Shown: positions 36,272 to 45,963 of the stretch, piece after piece
Layout of the letters: every line of letters starts with the position of its first letter
Numbering within the stretch: the stretch's first letter is position 1
DNA from: Anderseniella sp963759095
GTDB taxonomy: Bacteria; Pseudomonadota; Alphaproteobacteria; Rhizobiales; Aestuariivirgaceae
Assembly (NCBI GenBank): GCA_963759095.1
Contig: CAVWYF010000016.1
Coordinates: 1 to 64,000, forward strand
Reading direction: 5' to 3'
Length of the DNA stretch: 64,000 bases
Translations under genes and position numbers: made by a program
The notes under the pieces: generated by a model
The model's input: the letters and a program-made list of their open reading frames with translations, nothing else
The model's database searches: none
Told to the model about the DNA's origin: nothing

Positions 36272-37474
36272 ATGGGTTTCATCGCAGACTCGCTTAATCG
36301 AATTCAGCCGTCAGCTACGATCGCGATTTCAACAAAAGCCATGGAACTCAAAGCCGCTGGTCGCGACATAATCGGTCTGTCTGCGGGTGAGCCTGACTTT
36401 GATACACCTGACAATATCAAGGAAGCCGCCATAAAGGCGATCCGTGAGGGGCGCACCAAGTATACACCGGTTGATGGCGTGCCTGAATTGAAGCAGGCAA
36501 TTTGCGCCAAGTTCGAACGCGACAACGGGCTCAAGTATCAGCCGTCGCAGGTGTCGGTTGGAACCGGTGGCAAACAGGTTCTGTTTAACGCGTTGCTTGC
36601 GACGCTCAATCCCGGCGATGAAGTGATTGTGCCGGCACCGTATTGGGTGAGCTATCCCGACATTGTGTTGCTCGGCGGTGGCAAGCCGGTATTTGTCGAG
36701 ACGACGCTGGATAACGGGTTCAAGCTGCAGGCGGCCGCGCTGGAAGCGGCGATTACGCCTAAAACCAAGTGGCTGGTGTTCAACTCACCGTCAAATCCGT
36801 CGGGCGCTGCCTATAGTCATGCTGAATTAAAGGCGCTGACAGATGTGCTGATGCGACATCCGCAAGTCTGGGTGCTGACCGACGATATGTACGAGCATCT
36901 GGTCTATGATGATTTCAAGTTCGTGACACCGGCCCAGGTTGAACCTCAATTGCAGGAGCGCACCTTGACCATGAATGGTGTATCCAAGGCCTACGCGATG
37001 ACCGGATGGCGAATTGGCTTTGCGGCCGGTCCTGAAGTTTTGATCAACGCGATGCGTAAATTGCAGTCGCAGTCCACATCCAACCCGTCGTCGATCTCGC
37101 AGTGGGCGGCAGTTGAAGCCCTGAACGGTCCGCAGGATTTCATTGCCAGCAACAATGAGAAATTCAAGGAACGCCGGGACCTGGTTGTGTCGATGCTGAA
37201 CCAGGCACGCGGGCTGTCATGCCCGACACCGGAGGGTGCGTTCTATGTATACCCTTCCTGTGAGGAGCTGATTGGCAAGACCACACCGTCAGGCCAACAG
37301 ATCAACAATGACGAGGACTTTGTAACCGCACTGCTGGCTGACGAGGGAGTTGCAGCCGTGCATGGCGCAGCGTTTGGACTGGAGCCGTTTTTCCGGGTTT
37401 CATACGCAACGTCCAATGAAGCGTTGGAAGATGCGTGTGAGCGTATTCAGCGATTCTGCAACAGTCTGAAATAG
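36272..37474 (+). CDS. aatA: Aspartate aminotransferase (class I PLP enzyme)
   Basis: A 400-residue PLP-dependent transaminase of the alphaproteobacterial aspartate/prephenate type. Conserved parts are the opening PSATIAISTKAMEL, the NSPSNPSGAAYS block, the PLP-lysine Lys239 in NGVSKAYAMTGWRIGFAAG, and FRVSYATS (carboxylate-binding Arg) near the end. It interconverts aspartate and oxaloacetate. AAGGAG lies upstream of the ATG. It stands alone, divergent from the monooxygenase gene. Confidence 0.95.
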   Translation: MGFIADSLNRIQPSATIAISTKAMELKAAGRDIIGLSAGEPDFDTPDNIKEAAIKAIREGRTKYTPVDGVPELKQAICAKFERDNGLKYQPSQVSVGTGGKQVLFNALLATLNPGDEVIVPAPYWVSYPDIVLLGGGKPVFVETTLDNGFKLQAAALEAAITPKTKWLVFNSPSNPSGAAYSHAELKALTDVLMRHPQVWVLTDDMYEHLVYDDFKFVTPAQVEPQLQERTLTMNGVSKAYAMTGWRIGFAAGPEVLINAMRKLQSQSTSNPSSISQWAAVEALNGPQDFIASNNEKFKERRDLVVSMLNQARGLSCPTPEGAFYVYPSCEELIGKTTPSGQQINNDEDFVTALLADEGVAAVHGAAFGLEPFFRVSYATSNEALEDACERIQRFCNSLK

Positions 37475-37648
37475 GCCGTTCCATCGGTTTAAAATTTTGT
37501 TACAATTATGTCGAAATTGTAATTGGATTTGTTACTAACGATGGCTAAGTATGAGCCAATCGCTCGGGACGGCGATTCGGGAGTTCGGCTGCGTGGCGCA
37601 TCTGGTCACGCAGCCCGACCCCTACATTTGCCAGAAAGGCACACTCCT

Positions 37649-38119
37649 ATGAAACGCATTGCATCTGCCGCTGTTGTAACTCTTGCTATCGTTGCCGGCT
37701 CTTCCGGGTCGGCATCTGCTGACGGAGTGGGCGTTAACATTGGTTCTCTGGAGTGTATTGTCGAGGGAGGCATCGGCCTGATCGTCACCTCGTCCAAGGC
37801 CATGGATTGTGTCTATAAATCAACCACGGGCCGCGAAGATGTTTATGTCGGAAAGCTGACAAAGTTCGGCCTCGATATCGGGGTGACGGGCGAGGCTCGC
37901 ATGATATGGGGTGTGTTCGCACCGGGTATTGTTGAATTTGGCGCACTTTCCGGCCGGTATGTCGGTGCATCCGCAGAGGTAACAGCTGGTGTCGGCGCCG
38001 GAGCAAATGCACTTGTCGGCGGAGCAAATATTACGCTGCAACCATTGAGCGTTCAGGTGCAGACAGGTCTCAACGCTGCACTTGGCGTGTCCAGCATGAC
38101 CCTTGAGCCGGCCGACTGA
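37649..38119 (+). CDS. DUF992 family secreted protein
   Basis: A 156-residue exported protein with a signal peptide (residues 1-24, ASA). The DUF992 layout is clear: NIGSLECIVEGGIGLIVTSSKAMDCVY, then a glycine-rich beta repeat (GFGLDIGVT..., SGRYVGASAEVTAG) and LEPAD at the end. The two cysteines likely form a disulfide. DUF992 proteins are common in Hyphomicrobiales and of unknown function. An in-frame upstream start at 37523 is rejected because the signal peptide begins at 37649. Confidence 0.88.
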   Translation: MKRIASAAVVTLAIVAGSSGSASADGVGVNIGSLECIVEGGIGLIVTSSKAMDCVYKSTTGREDVYVGKLTKFGLDIGVTGEARMIWGVFAPGIVEFGALSGRYVGASAEVTAGVGAGANALVGGANITLQPLSVQVQTGLNAALGVSSMTLEPAD

Positions 38120-38275
38120 TCCACGACCTTGATGCAGTCATGACGGTCGGCGATAACGGCTAATCGCATTCGCCTGACAAAGGAGTGATTTGGCAAGTTG
38201 GGTGAGTACGCCTAGGTTGGCGGGTAAAGGTGCCTTTGCGGGCGGCTTACTCGCTAATTGCAGGAGTGCTTGCGC

Positions 38276-39256
38276 ATGCTGATCAAGACCATTCACAACT
38301 GGCAGATTCCAGAGTCCAGGGCCACGTCGGAGCACGTGTTCGTGAACCGGCGAAAATTTATTGCCGCTGCCGGGTTTGCCGGTATCGGACTTGCCTCAGG
38401 CATTCGCCCGGGCCTGGCCAGCGATGATCCGACGGCGGACCTGTATCCGGGCAAGCTCAATCCTGGCTATGCGGAGGCGGGGCGCAAGATCACGCCCGAG
38501 GCGATTAATATCACCTACAACAATTTTTATGAGTTCGGCACGTCCAAGCGGATTTCAAAAGCAGCCGAAGCGCTGGTTATCCGGCCATGGGAAATCGCCT
38601 TTGAAGGCGAGATTGAAACCCCGTTCAAGATGCAGTTTGATGATCTGATCAAGAAGGTGCAGATTGAACAGCGGGTCTACCGGCATCGCTGTGTGGAAGC
38701 GTGGTCAATGACCGTTCCGTGGAGTGGTTTCACCCTCAAGCAGCTCGTCGCACTTGCCAAACCGAATGCCAAGGCAAAATATGTGAAGTTTGAAACCTTC
38801 AACGACCCGGAAATGGCGCCCGGCCAGAAGCCAAGCCTGTTTGGCGGCAGCTATCCGTGGCCATATTCAGAATCTGTGACCATGGAAGAAGCCAACAATG
38901 ATCTGGCGTTCATGGCGACAGGCGCGTACGGCAAGCCGGTGGCCAAGTCCATGGGTGCACCCATCCGTCTGCACCTGCCCTGGAAGTACGGCTTCAAATC
39001 GGCCAAGTCGATCAACAAGATCACGTTCACGTCGGAACGACCCAAGAGTTTCTGGGAAGTGCTTGGGCCCAAAGAATATGGCTTCTGGGCCAATGTAAAC
39101 CCGGACGTGTCACATCCGCGCTGGAGCCAGGCATCAGAGCGTGATCTGGAGACGGGTGAGAAGATTCCAACCGTCATTTACAATGGCTACGCAGAGCAGG
39201 TCGCATCGCTTTATGACAGCGTGAAAGATGAATTGGGAACCGCGCTGTTCAGATAG
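38276..39256 (+). CDS. msrP: Protein-methionine-sulfoxide reductase catalytic subunit MsrP (YedY)
   Basis: A 326-residue periplasmic molybdoenzyme that repairs oxidised methionine in envelope proteins. The Tat leader is VNRRKFIAAAGFAG. The molybdenum-coordinating Cys139 is in YRHRCVEAWSM, followed by VPWSGFTL and the KYGFKSAKSI segment that binds the cofactor phosphate. The haem partner MsrQ, usually adjacent, is not in the neighbouring genes. The start at 38276 is preceded by AGGAG; a TTG at 38258 is less likely. A terminator follows. Confidence 0.95.
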   Translation: MLIKTIHNWQIPESRATSEHVFVNRRKFIAAAGFAGIGLASGIRPGLASDDPTADLYPGKLNPGYAEAGRKITPEAINITYNNFYEFGTSKRISKAAEALVIRPWEIAFEGEIETPFKMQFDDLIKKVQIEQRVYRHRCVEAWSMTVPWSGFTLKQLVALAKPNAKAKYVKFETFNDPEMAPGQKPSLFGGSYPWPYSESVTMEEANNDLAFMATGAYGKPVAKSMGAPIRLHLPWKYGFKSAKSINKITFTSERPKSFWEVLGPKEYGFWANVNPDVSHPRWSQASERDLETGEKIPTVIYNGYAEQVASLYDSVKDELGTALFR

Positions 39257-39276
39257 TCTTGTCAGTTTAAAAATCA

Positions 39277-39313
39277 GGGGCCAGACACCCGGGTGGAGTG
39301 TGTGTCTGGCCCC
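39277..39313 (+). terminator. Intrinsic terminator of msrP
   Basis: A perfect 12-bp stem (39277-39288 with 39302-39313) with a 13-base loop, 20 bases after the msrP stop codon, followed by a weak TTCGTTGT tail. Confidence 0.78.
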
Positions 39314-39543
39314 TTCGTTGTCAGGAACCTGACGGTTCATGCCGAAGCACTTGTTGTTGCCTCGCGCCTCGGTGGACCCATCAGATATGCGGCCATGTGT
39401 TTTATGAGGGAGTAAACTAGCCGCTGACAATTAAAGGCTCACACGGATGAACCATCAAGTGCAATCCGGGTATTGGGCATGTATGTCATGCGGTGACTGC
39501 ATATCGGGCAAAAGCACATAGATTGCACGCACTTACGTGAACA

Positions 39544-40461
39544 TCAGAACTTCCATTGCCGTGCTTTTGATACAACAAAATCCCTGAATACAGCGATTCT
39601 TTTGGAATTCCGCATTTCTTCCGGATAGACAAAGTAGGTGTCTATGCCCGGTGCATCCACGCCAAAAGAAACCCGGATAAGAGGTGAATCTTCACCTACA
39701 ATATAGTCAGGCAGAACCCCGATGCCCAGACCGGACTCAACGGCGCGCCGCAGTCCGTAGATAGAATTGATCATAAAGCTTGAGTCACGCGGTGGTTCGC
39801 CTTCTGCACGCCCTGCGCGCAGCAGCCAGCCCAGGTCGGCGAGGAATGCCGGTGCTGGTCCGAACGCCAGAATTTTGTGATTGTCGAGTTCTTCGGCGGT
39901 TTTCGGCAGGCCGTTCGATTGCACATAGTCCGGTGATGCATAGGCGTGATTGTGCACGGTGAACAACTTGCGCTGGATGAGGTCAGGCTGGACAGGCCGG
40001 CGCAAGCGAATGGCCACGTCAGCCTCACGCATGCCAAGGTCGAGTTCTTCGTCGGTCAGGATCAACTCGACCCTGATGTGCGGATACAGTTCAATGAACT
40101 CCTGCAAGCGTGGGGTCAGCCATATGGTGCCCAGGCCCACAGTCGTGGAAATGCGCAGGTCGCCGGTCGGTTTGTCGCGGCTGTCGGTCAGGCGTGTTCG
40201 GGCAGTCGCCAGTTTGGTGAATACATCATGTGCCGTTCGGTACAGCATCTCACCTTGCTCGGTCAGGATCAGACCGCGTGCATGGCGATGAAAAAGTGTA
40301 ACATTCAGTTCTGATTCCAGCGCTGAAATCTGCCTGCTGACGGCTGATTGCGACAGATTCAGGTCGTGGCCAGCGTGGGTGAAACTGCCAGCTTCTGCTA
40401 CCGCATGAAAGATGCGCAGCTTGTCCCAGTCAAAGTTATTGTCCCGCTTTGAAAATGGCAT
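39544..40461 (-). CDS. LysR-family transcriptional regulator
   Basis: A 305-residue regulator. The N-terminal winged helix-turn-helix covers residues 10-68 (LRIFHAVAEAGSFTHAGHDL then LSQSAVSRQISALESELNV); the rest is the effector-binding domain with LRISTTVGLGTIW. It lies 17 bases after trxB on the same strand, so it is likely co-transcribed with trxB, an arrangement seen in other alphaproteobacteria. Its targets cannot be told from this sequence. Confidence 0.93.
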   Translation of the reverse strand: MPFSKRDNNFDWDKLRIFHAVAEAGSFTHAGHDLNLSQSAVSRQISALESELNVTLFHRHARGLILTEQGEMLYRTAHDVFTKLATARTRLTDSRDKPTGDLRISTTVGLGTIWLTPRLQEFIELYPHIRVELILTDEELDLGMREADVAIRLRRPVQPDLIQRKLFTVHNHAYASPDYVQSNGLPKTAEELDNHKILAFGPAPAFLADLGWLLRAGRAEGEPPRDSSFMINSIYGLRRAVESGLGIGVLPDYIVGEDSPLIRVSFGVDAPGIDTYFVYPEEMRNSKRIAVFRDFVVSKARQWKF

Positions 40462-40478
40462 GGAATTGAGGCCTTGTC

Positions 40479-41444
40479 CTACTCGGCTGCCTGCGAGGCT
40501 TCATTGCCTGCTTCAGCCAGAAATTTCTCGGCTTCAAGTGCCGCCATGCAGCCCAACCCGGCAGCCGTGACAGCCTGACGGTAGATGTCATCAGTGACAT
40601 CTCCTGCTGCATAGACGCCTGCAATGGCGGTCGCCGTCGAATCGGGCTTGGTTATCAGATAGCCGCCATTCTTCATTTCCAGCTTGCCTTCAAACAACTC
40701 GGTTGCCGGCTTGTGGCCAATGGCAATGAAAATGCCCTCGCAGGGCAAATCCTCAACAGCTTGCGTCTTCACATTGCGCAGACGTGCTGCGGTGACCCCA
40801 AGCGGGTTTTCGTCGCCAATGACTTCATCCAGCGTGGTATCCCACATGACCTTGACCTTCGGATTTTCGAACAGCCGGTTTTGCAAAATGCGTTCGGCGC
40901 GGAATTCATCACGGCGATGAACAACCACAACCTCGGATGCAAACTTGGTCAGAAACAAAGCTTCCTCGACCGCAGTATTGCCGCCGCCCACAACCACCAC
41001 ACGCTTGCCACGGTAGAAAAATCCGTCACAGGTTGCACAGGCGGATACGCCAAAGCCCTTGAATTTCTCTTCAGTGGGCAAACCGAGCCATCTGGCTTGC
41101 GCACCTGTACAGATGATCAGGCTATCGCATGTGTATTCGTTTCCGGAATCACCCTTCAGGCGAAACGGCCGCTGGTCGACATTGACATCGACAATGTGAT
41201 CACTGATCAAATTTGTGCCGACATGCTCGGCCTGGCCCTGCATCTGCTCCATGAGCCAGGGGCCCTGGATGGTATCTGCAAATCCGGGGTAGTTTTCCAC
41301 GTCTGTGGTTATGGTGAGCTGACCGCCAGGCTGGATGCCGTGAATCAGAGTGGGTTCCAACATGGCGCGCGCGGCATAGATGGCCGCTGTATATCCAGCA
41401 GGGCCTGATCCCAGAATAAGCACCTGTGAATGTTGTACGCTCAT
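40479..41444 (-). CDS. trxB: Thioredoxin reductase
   Basis: A 321-residue homodimeric flavoenzyme that passes electrons from NADPH to thioredoxin. The FAD site is VLILGSGPAGYTAAIYAARA, the redox-active disulfide is Cys136-Ala-Thr-Cys139, the NADPH site is VVVVGGGNTAVEEAL, and YAAGDVTD binds FAD at the C-terminus. The TTG 18 bases upstream is not used: the ATG at 41444 has GGAG at the correct distance. It is followed by the LysR gene. Confidence 0.96.
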   Translation of the reverse strand: MSVQHSQVLILGSGPAGYTAAIYAARAMLEPTLIHGIQPGGQLTITTDVENYPGFADTIQGPWLMEQMQGQAEHVGTNLISDHIVDVNVDQRPFRLKGDSGNEYTCDSLIICTGAQARWLGLPTEEKFKGFGVSACATCDGFFYRGKRVVVVGGGNTAVEEALFLTKFASEVVVVHRRDEFRAERILQNRLFENPKVKVMWDTTLDEVIGDENPLGVTAARLRNVKTQAVEDLPCEGIFIAIGHKPATELFEGKLEMKNGGYLITKPDSTATAIAGVYAAGDVTDDIYRQAVTAAGLGCMAALEAEKFLAEAGNEASQAAE

Positions 41445-41683
41445 AATTTCAGTCTCCGGCAATAATTTGATCTCTCAGGGTCGCACATCTTCCCTTCGGA
41501 CAGGTCACGCCCGCCGATCATAAAATGTCCAAAAGGGGTGTCTTGCGCCCAGCACTCCATAACAATCTGCCACAGCCATGACGTGGTTGCATAGCTTTCA
41601 GTCTGTCAGTTCAATAACAACTCACAGTTTTCTTGTCACCCTGATCTGGTGCGGCGGCTGCCCGATGTCAGGTTGAAAACGTC

Positions 41684-42160
41684 CTACTTGAAGACTATTT
41701 TCAATATCTCGTAGCTTTTGCCGCCGCCCGGCGTCATTACCTCGACGCTGTCACCGGCAGACTTGCCGATCAGGGCCCGCGCAATCGGCGAGGAGATGGA
41801 TAGCTTTCCGGATTTCACGTCAGCTTCAAAATCACCAACAATGCGATATACGGCTTCCTTATCCGTATCTTCATCCACAACCGTTACCGTTGCGCCGAAC
41901 TTGACGGTATCACCGCCCAGTTTCGACACGTCGATGATTTCTGCCCGGCTGATCATGTCTTCCAGTTCGGACACCCTGGCTTCATTCCAGCCCTGGGCTT
42001 CCTTTGCCGCATGATATTCTGCATTCTCCGACAGATCGCCATGGGCGCGTGCTTCTTCAATGGCCTTGATGATGCGGGGGCGCTCAACAGACTTGCGGTG
42101 CTTCACTTCTTCGGACATGGCGGCATGTCCTTCTGCGGTCATGGGAACTTTTTCAACCAT
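41684..42160 (-). CDS. greA: Transcription elongation factor GreA
   Basis: A 158-residue cleavage factor that rescues backtracked RNA polymerase. The N-terminal coiled coil contains the acidic tip GDLSENAEYHAAKEAQ; the C-terminal FKBP-like domain ends with PGGGKSYEILKIVF. Length is normal. It lies on the same strand downstream of carB with a 189-base gap, an order often seen in Hyphomicrobiales. Confidence 0.96.
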   Translation of the reverse strand: MVEKVPMTAEGHAAMSEEVKHRKSVERPRIIKAIEEARAHGDLSENAEYHAAKEAQGWNEARVSELEDMISRAEIIDVSKLGGDTVKFGATVTVVDEDTDKEAVYRIVGDFEADVKSGKLSISSPIARALIGKSAGDSVEVMTPGGGKSYEILKIVFK

Positions 42161-42349
42161 CGATGCGTATTCCAGAATCCTGTTAACCCGCCCAAGCCTC
42201 GGAACTCCATGGAAGCCGTTAAGCTACCAACGCGTTCGTCTGTTGACTGTGTGCGGGAATGTTTCGGTCTTATGTAAATATGCGCAAAACAATTGCGTCC
42301 TGCAAGACCTGTTTAATGTTGATTGTCATCAGGGAAATTTCTGATTGGT

Positions 42350-45300
42350 CTACTCAAAATAATCCTGCAGCGGTTTTACCGAGAGATCGCCATGTTTCAC
42401 GGCGGCGATTGCCTCGGATGCTGCAATGGCAGCGGGCAGAGTTGTGTAATACGGAATTTTGGCCATCAGAGCCGCTCGCCGGATCGATTTTGAATCCGAC
42501 AAGGCGCTTTGGCCTTCCGTGGTATTGAACACCAGCTGCACCTCACCATTTGCCATCGCGTCGACGATGTGCGGGCGACCTTCCAGCACCTTGTTGACGC
42601 GCACGGCTGCAATTCCCTTTTCCGCCAGATAGCGTTGAGTGCCGCCGGTGGCGATGATTTTGAACCCCAGTTCGGTCAGTTGTCTGGCAGCAGGCAGGAT
42701 GCGGGACTTGTCATGATCACGCACTGAAATGAAGGCGGTGCCGTCAACCGGTACTTTTGTGCCACCGCCAAGCTGGCTTTTCGCAAATGCCATAGCGAAA
42801 TCAGTGTCAAGACCCATGACCTCGCCGGTAGACCGCATTTCCGGCCCGAGCACCGTGTCGACACCGGGAAAGCGTGCAAACGGGAACACGGCTTCCTTGA
42901 CCCCGATATGTTTGAGTTTCCTGTTCTTCAACTTGAACGAGGCAAGCGTTTCTCCGGCCATGATGCGGGAGGCGATCTTGGCGATTGAGCGGCCAACCAC
43001 CTTAGCCACAAACGGCACTGTGCGTGAGGCGCGGGGGTTCACCTCAAGCACATAGATGTCGCCGTCCTTGATGGCGAACTGCACGTTCATCAAGCCGACC
43101 ACACCAAGTGCCCGGGCCAGCACAGCCGACTGACGCTCCAGCTCATCGATGGTGGCTTTTTTGAGCGAGTAAGGCGGCAGCGAGCATGCGCTGTCACCGG
43201 AGTGAACGCCGGCTTCCTCGATGTGCTGCATCACCCCTGCGACGAACACATCCTTGCCGTCGCACAAGGCGTCTACGTCAACCTCAATGGCGTTGGACAG
43301 ATAGCTGTCGATCAGGACAGGAGACGAACCGGAAACAATAACCGCCTCATTGATGTAGCGCTTAAGATCTTCGGTATCGCGTACAATTTCCATAGCGCGA
43401 CCACCCAGTACATAAGACGGACGGATAACGACCGGGTAGCCGATTTTTTCCGCAATCTTGACTGCTTCAGGGCCTGACTTGGCGATGCCGTTATTCGGCT
43501 GGCGCACCTTGACCTTTTTGAGCAGTTTTGCAAACCGGTCCCGGTCTTCGGCCAAATCGATGGCGTCCGGAGACGTGCCCAGAATGGGAATACCGGCTTT
43601 TTCGATGGCTTCGGCAAGCTTGAGCGGTGTCTGGCCGCCGAACTGGACGATAACGCCATGCAATTTGCCGTTTTTCTGCTCCGCCAGCAGAATCTCCAGC
43701 ACGTCTTCTTCGGTCAACGGTTCAAAATACAACCGGTCTGAAGTGTCGTAATCGGTAGACACTGTTTCAGGGTTGCAGTTGATCATGATGGTCTCAAAAC
43801 CTGCGTCAGACAGGGCAAATGCCGCATGGCAGCAGCAATAGTCAAACTCGATACCCTGGCCGATGCGATTTGGGCCGCCCCCCAGAATGGCAATCTTTTT
43901 GGCATCAGATATTTGGGCTTCGTTACCGTCATAGCCGGGAAGGCCGACTTCGTAGGTCGAATACATATATGCCGTGGGCGAGGCAAACTCGGCAGCGCAG
44001 GTATCAATGCGTTTGTAGACAGGCTTGATCTTCAGTTTGTGACGGGCTTTGCGGACCTTCGCTTCATTACCCCCGGTGAGCTCAGCCAGGCGTGCATCAG
44101 AAAAGCCCATGGCCTTGAGCATGCGGAAATTGGCGGCATCTTGTGGCAAACCGTGTTCGCGCACACGTTCTTCGGTCTGGATGATGGCCGACAATTGTTC
44201 AATGAACCACGGATCATATTTTGCAGACTCAAACACCAGTTCATTGCTGGCACCGCGACGCATGCATTCAGCGACTTTTAACAGCCGGTCCGGCGTCGGC
44301 AGTGACATGGCACGGCGGAAAACGTTCTTGTCCTCATCCTTACCATAGCCGTCCAGTTCAATCTCGTTGAGGCCGGTAAGTCCTGTCTCCAGACCCCGCA
44401 GTGCCTTTTGCAGGGATTCGGCGAATGTGCGGCCAATGGCCATGACTTCGCCGACCGACTTCATGGCGGTGGTCAGATTGGGCCTGGAGCCCGGGAATTT
44501 CTCGAAAGCAAAGCGCGGGATCTTTGTCACCACATAGTCGATCGAGGGTTCAAACGAGGCCGGTGTGGCACCAGCGGTGATGTCATTATCCAGCTCGTCC
44601 AGCGTGTAACCCACGGCCAGGCGGGCTGCGACCTTGGCAATCGGAAAGCCGGTTGCCTTGGACGCCAGCGCAGACGAGCGCGACACACGCGGGTTCATTT
44701 CAATGACGATCAGGCGGCCATCGGCCGGGTTCACAGCGAACTGCACATTGGAACCACCGGTTTCCACGCCGATCTCGCGCAGTACCGCAATGGATGCATT
44801 GCGCATCACCTGGTATTCCTTGTCGGTCAGCGTCAAGGCCGGCGCAACAGTGATGGAGTCGCCGGTATGGACACCCATCGGATCAAGGTTTTCGATGGAG
44901 CAGATGATGATGCAGTTGTCGTCGCGGTCGCGCACCACCTCCATCTCATATTCTTTCCAGCCCAGTACGGATTCTTCGATCAGCACTTCGGAGGTGGGGG
45001 AGGCTTCGACGCCGGTGAGCACGATGTCGTACAATTCTTCCAGCGTATAGGCGATGCCGCCGCCGGTGCCGCCGAGTGTAAAAGACGGGCGGATGATGGC
45101 GGGCAGGCCGGTCAGCTTGTAGGCCTGGAATGCCTGCTGTTGAGCGCTAAGGCGTTGTTCTTCACGACGCTCAAATTCGGTTTTAGCCCACTCGGTCTTG
45201 AATTCAGCAATTGCGCCCGCGCCTGCGCCGGACGCCTGCGTCAGACCTTCTTCGTAAGCTTTGGCAAAACGCTGTTTCAGATCTGAGGTGTTGACGAAAG

Positions 45301-45757
45301 CGGACTGCGGCGTCTCAAGTCCGATCTTCTTCATGGCAGTGCGGAACAGGTCGCGGTCCTCAGCCTTGTCAATGGCTTCTGCACGCGCGCCGATCATCTC
45401 CACGCCCCATTTGTCCAGCACGCCCTGCTTGTTCAGTGAAAGCGCTGTGTTCAGCGCGGTCTGCCCCCCCATGGTAGGCAGCAATACCAGAGTGTCGTTG
45501 GGGCGCTCGGTGCGCTCCTTCTCGATAATCTTCTCTACGACTTCCGGGGTGATGGGTTCGATATAGGTGGCGTGCGCCAGGTCCGGGTCCGTCATGATTG
45601 TAGCCGGATTGGAGTTTACCAGGACAATGCGGTAGCCCTCGGCCTTCAGTGCCTTGCAGGCCTGGGTACCTGAATAGTCGAACTCGCAGGCCTGGCCGAT
45701 GACTATCGGGCCTGCGCCGATAATCAGGACCGTGTCAATATCTTCACGTTTGGGCAT
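42350..45757 (-). CDS. carB: Carbamoyl-phosphate synthase large chain
   Basis: A 1135-residue enzyme that makes carbamoyl phosphate from bicarbonate, ammonia and two ATP, supplying arginine and pyrimidine synthesis. It has two homologous ATP-grasp halves; the first opens with VLIIGAGPIVIGQACEFDYSG and the second with ILGGGPNRIGQGIEFDYCC. Metal-ligand motifs (NPRVSRSSALASKATG and NPRASRTVPFVAKVVG) lie in each half, and the C-terminal MGS-like allosteric domain follows (ARQLTELGFKIIATGGTQRY). The ATG at 45757 begins MPKREDID. carA is unlinked, about 8 kb away. Confidence 0.98.
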   Translation of the reverse strand: MPKREDIDTVLIIGAGPIVIGQACEFDYSGTQACKALKAEGYRIVLVNSNPATIMTDPDLAHATYIEPITPEVVEKIIEKERTERPNDTLVLLPTMGGQTALNTALSLNKQGVLDKWGVEMIGARAEAIDKAEDRDLFRTAMKKIGLETPQSAFVNTSDLKQRFAKAYEEGLTQASGAGAGAIAEFKTEWAKTEFERREEQRLSAQQQAFQAYKLTGLPAIIRPSFTLGGTGGGIAYTLEELYDIVLTGVEASPTSEVLIEESVLGWKEYEMEVVRDRDDNCIIICSIENLDPMGVHTGDSITVAPALTLTDKEYQVMRNASIAVLREIGVETGGSNVQFAVNPADGRLIVIEMNPRVSRSSALASKATGFPIAKVAARLAVGYTLDELDNDITAGATPASFEPSIDYVVTKIPRFAFEKFPGSRPNLTTAMKSVGEVMAIGRTFAESLQKALRGLETGLTGLNEIELDGYGKDEDKNVFRRAMSLPTPDRLLKVAECMRRGASNELVFESAKYDPWFIEQLSAIIQTEERVREHGLPQDAANFRMLKAMGFSDARLAELTGGNEAKVRKARHKLKIKPVYKRIDTCAAEFASPTAYMYSTYEVGLPGYDGNEAQISDAKKIAILGGGPNRIGQGIEFDYCCCHAAFALSDAGFETIMINCNPETVSTDYDTSDRLYFEPLTEEDVLEILLAEQKNGKLHGVIVQFGGQTPLKLAEAIEKAGIPILGTSPDAIDLAEDRDRFAKLLKKVKVRQPNNGIAKSGPEAVKIAEKIGYPVVIRPSYVLGGRAMEIVRDTEDLKRYINEAVIVSGSSPVLIDSYLSNAIEVDVDALCDGKDVFVAGVMQHIEEAGVHSGDSACSLPPYSLKKATIDELERQSAVLARALGVVGLMNVQFAIKDGDIYVLEVNPRASRTVPFVAKVVGRSIAKIASRIMAGETLASFKLKNRKLKHIGVKEAVFPFARFPGVDTVLGPEMRSTGEVMGLDTDFAMAFAKSQLGGGTKVPVDGTAFISVRDHDKSRILPAARQLTELGFKIIATGGTQRYLAEKGIAAVRVNKVLEGRPHIVDAMANGEVQLVFNTTEGQSALSDSKSIRRAALMAKIPYYTTLPAAIAASEAIAAVKHGDLSVKPLQDYFE

Positions 45758-45963
45758 GAGCGCTCTTTTTTTGCAGATGCGGCCCAAGCCGGCGGATGGG
45801 CGGGCGCAAATTCCGTGTGAGTTACACTATCAATCCGCCGGGTGCAAAGGCCAAGCTGTCGCGCGAGGCGATTTGTGGCAGACGATCCACAGTTTGACGG
45901 TGATTTGACAGTGAAATGCACGAAAATTGAGCAATTCTGCCGGCGAAACCGGAAGTTCAGGTT

